NCBI RefSeq assembly: GCF_000960475.2
Contig: NZ_JZDQ02000013.1
Location: 1-64,000 of the forward strand
Origin: Nocardioides luteus
GTDB taxonomy: Bacteria; Actinomycetota; Actinomycetes; Propionibacteriales; Nocardioidaceae
DNA: 64,000 nt
Direction: 5' to 3'
Positions 42,388 to 51,093 of this stretch are shown here, piece after piece (position 1 is the first letter of the stretch; every line of letters starts with the position of its first letter). A program made the translations under genes and the position numbers. The notes beneath the pieces are model-generated. The model saw nothing but the letters and a program-made list of their open reading frames with translations. It was not told the origin of the DNA and searched no databases.

Positions 42388-43329
42388 ATGCGCCTCCTCG
42401 CCCCGCTGCTGTCAGTGGCACTCGTCCCGCTTCTCGTCGCGCCCGCCATGGCGGTGCCGCGTCCGTCCTCGATCCCGCTTCCCGACGACTTCCAGCCCGA
42501 GGGCATCGCGATCGGCGAGGGCAACACCTTCTACGTCGGCTCGCTGCTGGACGGCGACATCTACCGCGGCGATCTCCGCAGCGGTGAGGGCTCGACCTTC
42601 GTCGACCTCGACCCCGAGGACGGCCGGGTGGCGGTCGGCATGCGGGTCGACAAGGCACGCCACTGGCTCGTCGTGGCCGGCGGCCCGACCGGCCGCGCCT
42701 GGGTCTACGACACCCGGGACGGGTCGACCGTCGACGAGCTCGAGCTCGGCCCGGCCGCGACCACCTTCAGCAACGACGTCGCGATCACCGGCGACGCGCT
42801 GTACTTCACCGACACGTTCGCGGCCCTGATCTACCGGGTCCCGATCCTTCCGGACGGATCGTTCGGCGCGACGGAACCGATCGAGGTGACCGGCGTTGCC
42901 GCTCAGACCGGCGGCTTCGGGCTCAACGGCATCGACGCGACCCACCGAGGGTGGCTGATCGTCAACCACACCGCGCTCGGAATCCTCGCGCTGGTCGACC
43001 CGGAGACCGGCGAGAGCCAGCAGATCCCGTTGTCCGGCCCGCCTCTGGTGCCGGGCACGCTCGACGGGCTGCAGCTCGAGGGCCGTACCGCCTGGGTGGT
43101 GCAGAACTTCGCCAACTCCGTGGCCCGCGTGGAGCTCTCGCCGGACCTCACCAGCGGCGAGGTCGTCGAGGTGATCGAGTCCGACCTGTTCCGGGTGCCG
43201 ACCACGGTCGACCTCCACGGCAGCACGCTCGCCCTGGTCAACGGCCGGTTCGACCTCGGCTTCCCGCCGCCGTTCGGTCCCGGAGCACCTCCCGGCACCG
43301 ATTTCGACGTGGTGCAGATCCGCCCGTGA
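42388..43329 (+). CDS. Secreted SMP-30/NHL-type beta-propeller protein
   Basis: 313 aa from the ATG at 42388. Residues 1-22 are a Sec signal (MRLLAPLLSVALVPLLVAP, then AMA cut site). The rest is a repeated beta-propeller pattern as in SMP-30/gluconolactonase-like and quinoprotein-type domains (FYVGSLLDGDIYRGDL; WVYDTRDGSTVDELEL; GLNGIDATHRGWLIVNH; WVVQNFANSVARVEL). No catalytic residues can be assigned. An in-frame GTG at 42283 would overlap the MarR gene and lacks a signal peptide, so it was not chosen. Confidence 0.75.
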   Translation: MRLLAPLLSVALVPLLVAPAMAVPRPSSIPLPDDFQPEGIAIGEGNTFYVGSLLDGDIYRGDLRSGEGSTFVDLDPEDGRVAVGMRVDKARHWLVVAGGPTGRAWVYDTRDGSTVDELELGPAATTFSNDVAITGDALYFTDTFAALIYRVPILPDGSFGATEPIEVTGVAAQTGGFGLNGIDATHRGWLIVNHTALGILALVDPETGESQQIPLSGPPLVPGTLDGLQLEGRTAWVVQNFANSVARVELSPDLTSGEVVEVIESDLFRVPTTVDLHGSTLALVNGRFDLGFPPPFGPGAPPGTDFDVVQIRP

Positions 43330-43368
43330 CACCCGTGGATCCTGTCCGGCGCCCGCGTCGCGCGGATC

Positions 43369-43719
43369 CTATGGACGAGGCGCCAGCGCGCCCGCGAGCG
43401 AGTCGAGCGCGCCGGGGACGATCGAGAAGTAGGCCCACCGGCCGCGCTGCTCGCGGGCGACCAATCCGGCCTCGACGAGCAGCTTCATGTGGTGGGAGAC
43501 CGTCGGCTGCGACAGCCCGACCGGCTCGGTGAGGTCGCAGACGCACGCCTCCCGACCCTCGGAAGCCGCGATGATCGAGAGCAGCTTGACCCGGTTCGGG
43601 TCACCGAGCGCCTTGAACGTCCGCGCCAGCGCCTCGGCCTGGTCGTCGTCGAGGACGCCCGCGGTCACCGGTGAGCAGCACGCGGCAGCAGCGGAGGGAA
43701 GCACGGGAAGAACGGTCAT
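43369..43719 (-). CDS. arsR: ArsR, arsenic-responsive repressor
   Basis: 116 aa. ArsR/SmtB winged helix (ALGDPNRVKLLSII, about 37-50; recognition helix VGLSQPTVSHHMKLL, about 67-81). Cys pairs lie at positions 14-15 (ACCSP) and 59/61 (ACVCDL). The N-terminal Cys-Cys plus a third Cys is the arsenite site known from corynebacterial ArsR; CVCDL is also the site in the E. coli protein, so both types are combined. It is divergent from the flavoprotein gene, with an inverted repeat between them. Confidence 0.9.
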   Translation of the reverse strand: MTVLPVLPSAAAACCSPVTAGVLDDDQAEALARTFKALGDPNRVKLLSIIAASEGREACVCDLTEPVGLSQPTVSHHMKLLVEAGLVAREQRGRWAYFSIVPGALDSLAGALAPRP

Positions 43720-43747
43720 GAGGTGCAGTCTACCGAATGATATTGAC

Positions 43748-43790
43748 GAACGTCGATACGTGACCTAGTCTCACCGACATATCGACGTTC
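43748..43790. promoter_or_regulatory. ArsR operator pair in the divergent ars spacer
   Basis: GAACGTCGATA (43748-43758) and TATCGACGTTC (43780-43790) are perfect 11-bp inverted copies 21 bp apart. Each is within its own imperfect palindrome (for example TTGACGAACGTCGA). They lie between arsR and the flavoprotein gene, so ArsR probably binds both to repress both directions. Confidence 0.7.
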
Positions 43791-43808
43791 TTGAATCTGA
43801 GGAGCATC

Positions 43809-45131
43809 ATGACCGACCTGCCTGTTGCCGTCATCGGCGCCGGACCCCAGGGCCTCGCGGCCGCCGCCCACCTGCTCGAGCGCGGGCTCACCCCGCTCGT
43901 GCTCGAGCAGGGGCACGAGCCCGCCGCGGCCGTCGCCGACTGGGGTCACGTACGCCTCTTCTCGGCCTGGCCCGAGCTGATCGACAAGGCCGCCGCCCGG
44001 CTCCTCGAGCCGACCGGCTACGTCGCCCCCGAGAAGGGCTACCCGACCGGCGCACAGTGGCGCGAGGACTACCTCGTCCCGCTCGCCGAGGCCCTCGGCG
44101 ACCACGTCCGCTACGGCGCCACGGTCACCGGCGTCTCCCGCAAGGGCCGTGACCGCCTGGTCGACGCGGGCCGCGCCGAGCAGCCGTTCGTCCTCCACGT
44201 GACCGGCGCCGACGGCTCCGAGGAGCGCATCGAGGCGCGTGCGGTCATCGACGCCTCCGGCACCTGGCGCCGCCCCAACCCGGCCGGGGCCGACGGGCTC
44301 CCCGCCCTCGGCGAGCGTGCCGCCCACGCGGCCGGCACGGTCACCTACGCGGTGCCCGACCGGGCCGACGCCGCGACCTACGCCGGCAAGCACACCGTGG
44401 TGATCGGCGCAGGTGACTCGGCGTTCAACGCGGTCAACGAGCTCACCGCGATCGCCAAGGAGCACCCCGGAACCAAGATCACTTGGGCGATCCGCCGGGC
44501 GGTCTCGACCAACACCTTCGGGGGCGGCGAGGCCGACGAGCTCCCGGAGCGGGGCGCCCTCGGCGTACGCGCGAAGAAGGCGGTCCAGGACGGCTCGGTC
44601 GAGCTGGTGACCGGGTTCCGCACGGAGCGGATCGACGGCGCCACGGTGATCGCCGAGGACGGCCGCGCCATCGAGGCCGACCAGGTGGTCGTCCTGACCG
44701 GCTACCGTCCCGACCTCGGCTTCCTGAGCGAGATGCGTCTCGACCTCGACCCGACGCTGGAGGCGCCGCGCAACATCGCCGTCCAGATCGACCCCAACAT
44801 CCACTCGTGTGGCTCGGTCAGCGCGACGGGCGCCAAGGACCTCGCCCAGCCCGAGCCGGACCTCTACCTGGTGGGGATGAAGTCCTACGGCCGGGCGCCG
44901 ACGTTCCTGGCGATGACCGGCTACGAGCAGGTACGCAGCGTGGTGGCCGAGCTCGCCGGCGACCACGACGCGGCCGCCCGGGTCGAGCTGGAGCTTCCGG
45001 ACACGGGGGTCTGCGGCGGCGCCGGCGTCTTCGACGACCCGGACAGCACGAAGAGCGGCGGCTGCTGCGGCCCGGCAGCTCCGAGCGAGGAGCTGTTCAC
45101 GATCAGCCGGGCGCCGATCACTCTCTCGTGA
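43809..45131 (+). CDS. FAD/NAD(P)-binding oxidoreductase of the ars cluster (ArsO-like)
   Basis: 440 aa from the ATG at 43809 (GAGGAG ahead). Two dinucleotide-binding motifs of the flavin-monooxygenase/thioredoxin-reductase-like type: PVAVIGAGPQGLAAAAHLLE (about 4-23) and HTVVIGAGDSAFNAVNEL (about 196-213), plus VVVLTGYRPDLGFL. The C-terminus is Cys-rich (VCGGAGVF; SGGCCGPAAPSEE). Such flavoproteins recur in actinobacterial arsenic operons and are called ArsO; the reaction is not settled. It overlaps the end of arsC convergently by 14 bp. Confidence 0.82.
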   Translation: MTDLPVAVIGAGPQGLAAAAHLLERGLTPLVLEQGHEPAAAVADWGHVRLFSAWPELIDKAAARLLEPTGYVAPEKGYPTGAQWREDYLVPLAEALGDHVRYGATVTGVSRKGRDRLVDAGRAEQPFVLHVTGADGSEERIEARAVIDASGTWRRPNPAGADGLPALGERAAHAAGTVTYAVPDRADAATYAGKHTVVIGAGDSAFNAVNELTAIAKEHPGTKITWAIRRAVSTNTFGGGEADELPERGALGVRAKKAVQDGSVELVTGFRTERIDGATVIAEDGRAIEADQVVVLTGYRPDLGFLSEMRLDLDPTLEAPRNIAVQIDPNIHSCGSVSATGAKDLAQPEPDLYLVGMKSYGRAPTFLAMTGYEQVRSVVAELAGDHDAAARVELELPDTGVCGGAGVFDDPDSTKSGGCCGPAAPSEELFTISRAPITLS

Positions 45132-45567
45132 TCGAGCGGGCCGGGGTCACGCCGAGCTCGCCGAGCAGGGTGAGCACCCGCTGCTCGATCTCGTCGCGGA
45201 TGCCGCGTACGTGCTCGATGCCGCCGCCCTTGGGGTCGGTGACCTTCCAGTCCTCGTAGCGCTTGCCGGGGTAGAACGGGCAGGAGTCACCACAGCCCAT
45301 GGTGATGACGACGTCGGCGCCGCGTACGACCTCGTCGGTCCAGGGCTTGGGAAACTCCCCGGAGATGTCGACGCCGAGCTCGGCCATCACCTCGACGGCG
45401 ACCGGGTTGATCGATGCGGCCGGAGCCGAGCCACCGGACCAGCCGATCGCCTGGTCGCCGGCGTAGTGCTGGAAGAAGCCGAGCGCCATCTGGGAACGGC
45501 CGGCGTTCTCGATACAGAGGAAGAGGACGGCCGGCTTGTCGTCGGCCGGCGATCGATCAGGGTTCAT
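45118..45567 (-). CDS. arsC: Arsenate reductase, LMW-phosphatase fold
   Basis: 149 aa. P-loop CIENAGRS (C18-R24, the CX5R motif), further Cys residues C92 and C96 (MGCGDSCPFYPG) and the DP loop D111-P112. It reduces arsenate to arsenite using a three-Cys relay or, as known in actinobacteria, mycothiol/mycoredoxin. ATG at 45567 is preceded by AGGAGAAGG. It is the second gene after the ArsR-ArsC fusion, 42 bp downstream on the same strand. The arsenite product could leave through the aquaporin encoded divergently. Confidence 0.93.
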   Translation of the reverse strand: MNPDRSPADDKPAVLFLCIENAGRSQMALGFFQHYAGDQAIGWSGGSAPAASINPVAVEVMAELGVDISGEFPKPWTDEVVRGADVVITMGCGDSCPFYPGKRYEDWKVTDPKGGGIEHVRGIRDEIEQRVLTLLGELGVTPARSITRE

Positions 45568-45609
45568 CGAACCTTCTCCTGGGAGTGGGGGTGTGAGGGA
45601 GTGCGGGGA

Positions 45610-46281
45610 TCAGGAGTCGAAACGGGAGGCGAGGGCTCTGACCCGGCGCTCCAGCTCGAGGTAGGCGGCGTCGAAGGCCTCGGGGCCCTTGTCCACAGGA
45701 TCAGGGATCGACCAGTGCAGCTCGCCGGGGACCTTCGGCGTCTCGTGGGCACGGTCGCACACGGTGATCACCAGGTCCTCGGGATCGAGCACGTCATCCA
45801 TCCGAGCGGGCGCGACGATGGGAAGGTTCAGCTGATGGCGGACAGCGGCGTCGATCGTCCCCGGATTGATGCGATCGGCGGGATGGGTGCCGGCCGAGGC
45901 GGCCGGGATCGCGCTGACCTGGCGCCAGAGCGCGGCGGCCAGATGGGACCGCGCCGAGTTGCCCGTGCAGACGAACAGGACACGCCTGGGCACCGCCACG
46001 GGGGATGCGGTGCCCAGGCTCTCGAGCGTGTCCTGCTCGAGGTGCAGGTACGTGCGTCTCCCGTCGCCCTCGGAACTGTGACGGGACACGACGCCTGCGC
46101 TCACCAGCGCCTGGACGTGGTGGGCAAACAAGTTCGACGGGACATTCAGCATCCCGGCGAGCTCTGTGGGGGAGGCATCACTGATCTGGAGGCTGTCGAC
46201 GATGCGCAGCCGCACCGGATCGCCAAGCGCCGCATGAATCTTGGCCCGACGTTCTAGCTCGGCCTGTCTCTCAACCTCCAT
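45610..46281 (-). CDS. ArsR-ArsC fusion: repressor domain joined to an arsenate-reductase/LMWP domain
   Basis: 223 aa from the ATG at 46281. Residues ~10-90 are an ArsR-type winged helix (IHAALGDPVRLRIVDSL; PTELAGMLNVPSNLFAHHVQ) without the CVCDL metalloid site. Residues ~99-220 are an LMW-phosphatase/arsenate reductase domain with CTGNSARS (C105-R111), a late Cys in VITVCDRAHE and the acid loop IPDPVD. Fusions of this kind occur in actinobacteria. The open frame continues upstream to 46533, but that is antisense of the aquaporin. The start codon lies inside a palindrome shared with the aquaporin start. Confidence 0.88.
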   Translation of the reverse strand: MEVERQAELERRAKIHAALGDPVRLRIVDSLQISDASPTELAGMLNVPSNLFAHHVQALVSAGVVSRHSSEGDGRRTYLHLEQDTLESLGTASPVAVPRRVLFVCTGNSARSHLAAALWRQVSAIPAASAGTHPADRINPGTIDAAVRHQLNLPIVAPARMDDVLDPEDLVITVCDRAHETPKVPGELHWSIPDPVDKGPEAFDAAYLELERRVRALASRFDS

Positions 46282-46291
46282 TGACTCAATG
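46279..46291. promoter_or_regulatory. Palindrome CATTGACTCAATG containing both divergent start codons
   Basis: Perfect 6-bp arms around one base. The left CAT is the complement of the ATG of the ArsR-ArsC fusion, and the right ATG (46289-46291) is a candidate aquaporin start. A partly overlapping repeat CTCA-N8-TGAG follows. A regulator bound here would block both genes. Confidence 0.55.
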
Positions 46292-47041
46292 TTGACTGAG
46301 CAATCCCGACAAGTCAAGAATGCCGACGTGACCTCCTCCCTCCCCCGCCGCCTGCTGGCCGAACTCCTCGGGACCGCCCTGCTGGTCGCCGTGGTCGTCG
46401 GATCCGGCATCGCCGCCCAGCAGCTCTCCCCCGGCGACACCGGCCTGCAGCTGCTGGAGAACTCGATGGCGACCGTCTTCGGACTGGCCGCGCTGATCCT
46501 GATGCTCGGCCCGGTCTCGGGAGCACACTTCAACCCGGTCGTCTCGCTCGCCGACTGGTTCCTCGGCCGTCGCTCGGGCGCAGGGCTGTCGCTCGCCGAG
46601 GTCGCGGCCTACTCGGTCGCCCAGATCTTCGGTGCGGTCGGCGGCGCCGCGCTGGCCAACGTCATGTTCGACGTCGACCAGGCGATCTCGACCAAGGACC
46701 GTGCCACCGGCGGCCACCTCGTGGCCGAGGTCGTCGCCACGGCCGGTCTGGTGGCCCTGATCTTCGCCCTCGTACGCAGCGACCGCGGCGCCCTCGCGGC
46801 GCCCGCGGTCGGGGGCTACATCGGCGCCGCCTACTGGTTCACCAGCTCCACCTCGTTCGCCAACCCGGCGGTCACGATCGGCCGGGTCTTCTCCGACACC
46901 TTCGCCGGCATCGCGCCCGGGTCCGTCGCTCCGTTCGTCCTCGCCCAGCTCGTCGGGCTCGTCGTCGGCGTACTCGTGATCCTGGTTCTCTATCCTGACG
47001 CCGGAGACCGCGCCGACGAGGTCGTCATTCCGCACTCCTGA
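46289..47041 (+). CDS. MIP-family aquaporin, probable arsenite channel (AqpS-like)
   Basis: 250 aa from the ATG at 46289; a GTG at 46328 (VTSSLPRRLL) is an alternative start that gives a typical short N-terminus. Six helices and the two pore motifs are visible: SGAHFNPVVSLADW (NPV instead of NPA) and SFANPAVTIGRVFSD (NPA). Together with arsC this matches the aqpS-arsC strategy known in Sinorhizobium, where arsenite made by ArsC flows out through an aquaglyceroporin. No ArsB or Acr3 efflux pump is in this island, which supports that role. It overlaps the GH31 gene end by 17 bp. Confidence 0.87.
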   Translation: MLTEQSRQVKNADVTSSLPRRLLAELLGTALLVAVVVGSGIAAQQLSPGDTGLQLLENSMATVFGLAALILMLGPVSGAHFNPVVSLADWFLGRRSGAGLSLAEVAAYSVAQIFGAVGGAALANVMFDVDQAISTKDRATGGHLVAEVVATAGLVALIFALVRSDRGALAAPAVGGYIGAAYWFTSSTSFANPAVTIGRVFSDTFAGIAPGSVAPFVLAQLVGLVVGVLVILVLYPDAGDRADEVVIPHS

Positions 47042-49310
47042 GCGTCTGCCCCGAGTCCGGCCCGACCACCTCCACCCGCCACGGCGCGATCGACGTGGCG
47101 GTCACAACCGGGCACCCGTCGGCCCCCATCACCACCTCGTACGCCCCGACAGCACCCGACGGCGTGACCACCTCGACCACGCGTCGCTGCCCAGGCTCGA
47201 GCCCTGGAAAGACCCGCAGCACGAGGTCGTCCAGATAGTCGTAGTCGGGTCGATCGGTGCGGGCACCGACAGGAATGACAGCTCCGGAGCGCACGTAGAG
47301 CGGAAGCGTGGAGAAGTCGTGCTGCTCCCGGCGCCATCCGCCGCCGGGGACGACCCGGCCGGTCCACCAGTCGGTCCAGATACCCGGCGGCAGATAGACA
47401 TCGACGGACCCGTCGGCCGAGAACACCGGCGCGACCAGGAGGTCCGGGCCGAGCAGATACTGCCGGTCGACATAGGCACTGCCGGGATCGTCGGGAAAGG
47501 CCAGGGCCAGCGGACGCATCAGCGGAACACCCCGGGTGCTGGCGGCCAACCCGGCAGCGTACACGTAGGGCATGAGCGAGAGCTTGAGCTCGGTGAACCG
47601 CCTGGTCACCGCGACCGCGCTCTGCGGTCCTTCGTCGACGACACCGGTGACCGGGTCGACATCGAAGGTCCACGGCACCCGGTAGGAGCCACTGCCGTGC
47701 AGCCGGGAGTGGCTGGAGAGCAGCCCGAACGCGGTCCAGCGCTTGAACACCGCGGCATCGGGCGTGCCCTCGAACCCGCCGATGTCGTGGCTCCAGAAGC
47801 CGAACCCGCTCAGCGCGAGCGACAGCCCACCGCGCAGCGTCTCCGCCATCGACTCGTAGGACGACGTGCTGTCACCACCCCAGTGCACCGGCAGCCGCTG
47901 GCCACCGACGGTGGCCGAACGGGCGAAGAGGACCGCCTCGCCCTCACCGCGCTCCTCGACCAGGACGTCGTGCACGGCCTGGTTGTAGAGCTGGGTGTAC
48001 CAGTTGTGCATCTGCACCGGGTCGGACCCGTCGTGGTAGACGACGTCGGTCGGGATCCGCTCGCCGAAATCGGTCTTGAAGCAATCGACCCCCTGCCCGA
48101 TCAGCCGGCGCAGCTTCGCCTGGAACCACTCGACGGCGCCGGGATTGGTGAAGTCGACCAACCCCATCCCGGCCTGCCACAGGTCCCACTGCCAGACCTC
48201 GCCGTTGGCCCGACGTACCAGGTAGCCGAGGCCGGCAGCCTCGTCGAAGAGCGGTGAGCGCTGCGCGATGTAGGGATTGATCCAGACACATACCCGCAGG
48301 TCACGCTCCGTATGCAGGCGTTCGAGCATCCCGTCGGGATCAGGGAAGGTGCGGGGGTCCCACTCGAAGTCGCACCAGTTGAACTCGCGCATCCAGAAGC
48401 AGTCGAAATGGAACACCGACAGAGGCAGCCGACGCTCGGCCATCGCGTCCAGGAACCCGTTGACGGTGTCCTCGTCGTAGTCGGTGGTGAAGCTCGTCGA
48501 GAGCCACAGCCCATAGCTCCATGCCGGCACCCGCGCCGGCCGCCCGACGAGCGCGGTGTAGCGCTTCAGGATCTGCTCCGGGGTCGGACCGTAGATGACG
48601 AAGTACTCCAGGCTCTCCCCCGGCACCGAGAACTGCACCCGCTCGACCGCTTCGCTGCCGACCTCGAAGGAGACCTTCCCCGAATGGTTGACCAGCACCC
48701 CGTAGCCGCGGTTGGTGAGATAGAACGGGACGTTCTTGTACGCCTGGTCGCTGGAGGTGCCGCCGTCGGCGTTCCACACCTCGACCGTCTGTCCGTTCTT
48801 CACCAGCGGCCCGAACCGCTCACCGAGCCCGTAGACGAGCTCGCCGACACCGAGCGTGAGCTGCTCGTGGACGTACGTCTCCCCGGCGGTGGTGGCGTAG
48901 CCGACCGACCGCTCGCTGCTGCGGGTCAGCACGGTGCCGTCGGCCTCGAACCGGAGGTCCCAGGGCGCTCCGGCAGCGACGGTTGCCTGCAGCTGCCCGC
49001 TGCGCAGCACCCCGCCCGTCTCGGTCGTGGTCGCCTTCGCCGCGCCTTCCTCGGCCCCGGTCAGCTCGAACCCACGGGGTCTGCGGGCGCCGCGCAGATG
49101 CTCGATGCGTACACCGATGATGCCGTCCAGCGGCGAGCTGAGGGTGACCGTCAGGGTCGGTCGGTTGAGGGTGTCGCCGCGGGACTCGATGACCTTCGTC
49201 GGCGCGGTGACGACCACGGTGTCGTCCGTCGCCTCGATGTCGTAGGCCTGCTTGGCGTAGAGCATCTCGACCCCGGGCAGGGTGCGCCAGAAACCGTCGG
49301 TGAACTTCAC
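47025..49310 (-). CDS. Glycoside hydrolase family 31 alpha-xylosidase (YicI-like)
   Basis: 761 aa, against 772 for E. coli YicI. It releases alpha-linked xylose (or glucose) from oligosaccharides. The nucleophile Asp is in DCFKTDFGERIPTD (about 409-422) and the acid/base Asp in PVHWGGDSTSSYE (about 478); an N-terminal beta domain (about 10-230) and C-terminal beta domains flank the barrel. There is no signal peptide, so it acts on imported sugar. It follows the ABC importer genes by 13 bp on the same strand, so it is the last gene of that operon. Confidence 0.92.
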   Translation of the reverse strand: MKFTDGFWRTLPGVEMLYAKQAYDIEATDDTVVVTAPTKVIESRGDTLNRPTLTVTLSSPLDGIIGVRIEHLRGARRPRGFELTGAEEGAAKATTTETGGVLRSGQLQATVAAGAPWDLRFEADGTVLTRSSERSVGYATTAGETYVHEQLTLGVGELVYGLGERFGPLVKNGQTVEVWNADGGTSSDQAYKNVPFYLTNRGYGVLVNHSGKVSFEVGSEAVERVQFSVPGESLEYFVIYGPTPEQILKRYTALVGRPARVPAWSYGLWLSTSFTTDYDEDTVNGFLDAMAERRLPLSVFHFDCFWMREFNWCDFEWDPRTFPDPDGMLERLHTERDLRVCVWINPYIAQRSPLFDEAAGLGYLVRRANGEVWQWDLWQAGMGLVDFTNPGAVEWFQAKLRRLIGQGVDCFKTDFGERIPTDVVYHDGSDPVQMHNWYTQLYNQAVHDVLVEERGEGEAVLFARSATVGGQRLPVHWGGDSTSSYESMAETLRGGLSLALSGFGFWSHDIGGFEGTPDAAVFKRWTAFGLLSSHSRLHGSGSYRVPWTFDVDPVTGVVDEGPQSAVAVTRRFTELKLSLMPYVYAAGLAASTRGVPLMRPLALAFPDDPGSAYVDRQYLLGPDLLVAPVFSADGSVDVYLPPGIWTDWWTGRVVPGGGWRREQHDFSTLPLYVRSGAVIPVGARTDRPDYDYLDDLVLRVFPGLEPGQRRVVEVVTPSGAVGAYEVVMGADGCPVVTATSIAPWRVEVVGPDSGQTLRSAE

Positions 49311-49323
49311 AGATGAGCCTTTC

Positions 49324-50187
49324 TCACTTGACCGCCCCGGCGGTGACGCCGCGAGTGAGCGTGCGCTGGAAGACGAGGAAGAAGACGAGCGTGGGGATCA
49401 GGCCGAGCAACGCCGAAGCGCTCGTGGTGGTGACGTCCATCAGCTTCTCGCCCTGGAGCGCGGCCACCGCGAGGGGCACGGTCTGCTTGTCGTTGCTGAC
49501 CAGGAACGTCGTCGGGATCAAGAACTCGTTCCAGGTCCAGATGAAGAAGAAGATCAGCAGCACCGAGAGCGTCTGCCACGAGACCGGGACGACCACCTGC
49601 CACAGCGAGCGCCAGCGGCCGGCGCCGTCGATCTCGGCGGCCTCCAGCAGCTCGCGAGGGAACCCGCTGTAGACGCTGGTCAGCAGGTAGGTGCCGAACG
49701 CACTCTGGATGACGGTGAAGATGATGATCACCGACCACTGGCTGTCGTAGAGCCCGACCGCCTTGGACATGGTGTAGAGCGGATAGAGCAGCGCCTCCTG
49801 CGGCAGCATGTTGGCCAGCAGGAACACCACCAGCAGCGGCAGCCTTCCCCGAGCCCGGCCGATACCGAGGGCATAGGCGTTGAACAGCGAGACCAGCACC
49901 CCGAGCACCGCGACCATCGAGGAGATGAAGATGCTGTTCCACAGCTTCGTCGGGAAGTCGGAAGCCTCCCAGAACCTGGTCAGACCGTCGAAGTAGAGGT
50001 GCGACGGCAGCTGCAGCGGGCCACCTTGGTTGTAGTCGTCGGGCGACTTGAACGAGTTGAGCACGATCAGCAGGAGCGGAGCCACCACGACCAGAGCGCC
50101 GAGCACCGCGATCGCGAGCAGCACCCAGTCCAGCGGCCGGCGGGCGTTCCTCCGACCAGTGTTCCTGACAGTCCTTCGGCCGCTCAT
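49324..50187 (-). CDS. Carbohydrate ABC transporter permease, MalG-like
   Basis: 287 aa from the ATG at 50187 (GAGGAGGT ahead). Six membrane helices and the EAA coupling loop (ELLEAAEIDGAGRWRSLWQV, about 189-208) of CUT1 sugar permeases. It pairs with the upstream permease, overlapping it by 4 bp. No ATPase gene is in this cluster; actinobacterial CUT1 systems often share the MsiK ATPase encoded elsewhere. Confidence 0.92.
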   Translation of the reverse strand: MSGRRTVRNTGRRNARRPLDWVLLAIAVLGALVVVAPLLLIVLNSFKSPDDYNQGGPLQLPSHLYFDGLTRFWEASDFPTKLWNSIFISSMVAVLGVLVSLFNAYALGIGRARGRLPLLVVFLLANMLPQEALLYPLYTMSKAVGLYDSQWSVIIIFTVIQSAFGTYLLTSVYSGFPRELLEAAEIDGAGRWRSLWQVVVPVSWQTLSVLLIFFFIWTWNEFLIPTTFLVSNDKQTVPLAVAALQGEKLMDVTTTSASALLGLIPTLVFFLVFQRTLTRGVTAGAVK

Positions 50188-51089
50188 CGGACCTCCTCGG
50201 CCTGCTCGGCCCGCCGCTGCGCGACCAGGAAGACCATCGAGACAGCGACGATCACCACGGTCAAGGCGGTCGAGATCGTGGCGCCGTAGCCCACCTGCGT
50301 ACGTTGGAAGAACTCGCTGTAGGAGTAGTAGCTCGGCACGGTCGTGGAGGTGCCCGGCCCACCTCGGGTGAGGGCGTAGACCGGCGCGAAGACCTTCAGT
50401 GCGGCGATCGTGCATGTCAGGGCGACCACGAAGATCTCCGGGCGGATGACGGCGATCGTGATCGCCCGGAACCGGTGCCACCAGTTGGCGCCGTCGAGCT
50501 CGGCCGCCTCGTAGAGCTCGGGGTCGACCCGAGCGAGCGCGGCCATGAAGACGACCACCGGATAGCCGACCTGCACCCAGATCAGCACCACCATGATGGT
50601 CGGTAGCGCCCAGGTCGGATCGCCGAGCCAGTTCTGCCGGGCCCCGTCGAGGCCGACCGTGGCGAGGATCGAGTTGAGGGCCCCGTCGTCGGGGCGCGCG
50701 ATCCAGCCGATCACGATGGCCGCGACGACGATCGGGATGATCTGCGGGATGTAGTAGGTGGCCCGCAGGAAGCTGGCCACCTTCCCACCGAACCGCTTCC
50801 CGACCAGGTCGAACAGCATCGATGCGATGACCAGCCCGAGCAGCGTCGGCACGATCACCATCGCCACGATCATGGCGATGCTGTTGCGGAACGACGTCCA
50901 GAACTTGGCGTCGGCGAAGAGCCGCTGCCAGTTCTCCAGTCCGATCCACTGCGGCGGGAGGATGCCGCGGTAGAAGGTGAAGCTGTAGTAGATGTTCATC
51001 GCCAGCGGGACGACCACGATCGCTGTCACCAGCAGCATCCCCGGCAGGAGATACCACCAGTAGCCCGTGCGGGCCCTCGAGGAGTTCAT
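50184..51089 (-). CDS. Carbohydrate ABC transporter permease, MalF/UgpA-like
   Basis: 301 aa from the ATG at 51089. Six helices, starting TGYWWYLLPGMLLVTAIVVV, and the coupling loop ELYEAAELDGANWWHRFRAI (about 205-224). First permease of the CUT1 importer; 4 bp after the binding-protein gene and overlapping the second permease gene. Confidence 0.92.
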   Translation of the reverse strand: MNSSRARTGYWWYLLPGMLLVTAIVVVPLAMNIYYSFTFYRGILPPQWIGLENWQRLFADAKFWTSFRNSIAMIVAMVIVPTLLGLVIASMLFDLVGKRFGGKVASFLRATYYIPQIIPIVVAAIVIGWIARPDDGALNSILATVGLDGARQNWLGDPTWALPTIMVVLIWVQVGYPVVVFMAALARVDPELYEAAELDGANWWHRFRAITIAVIRPEIFVVALTCTIAALKVFAPVYALTRGGPGTSTTVPSYYSYSEFFQRTQVGYGATISTALTVVIVAVSMVFLVAQRRAEQAEEVR

Positions 51090-51093
51090 CGGG

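Noticed and set aside
43330..43368. Possible terminator from two GGATCC sites between the propeller gene and arsR
   Set aside because: Only 6-bp self-palindromic arms with a long spacer; too weak to call.
46282..46533. N-terminal extension of the ArsR-ArsC fusion
   Set aside because: It would be antisense to aquaporin helix 1-2 codons; the ArsR fold begins right after the ATG at 46281.
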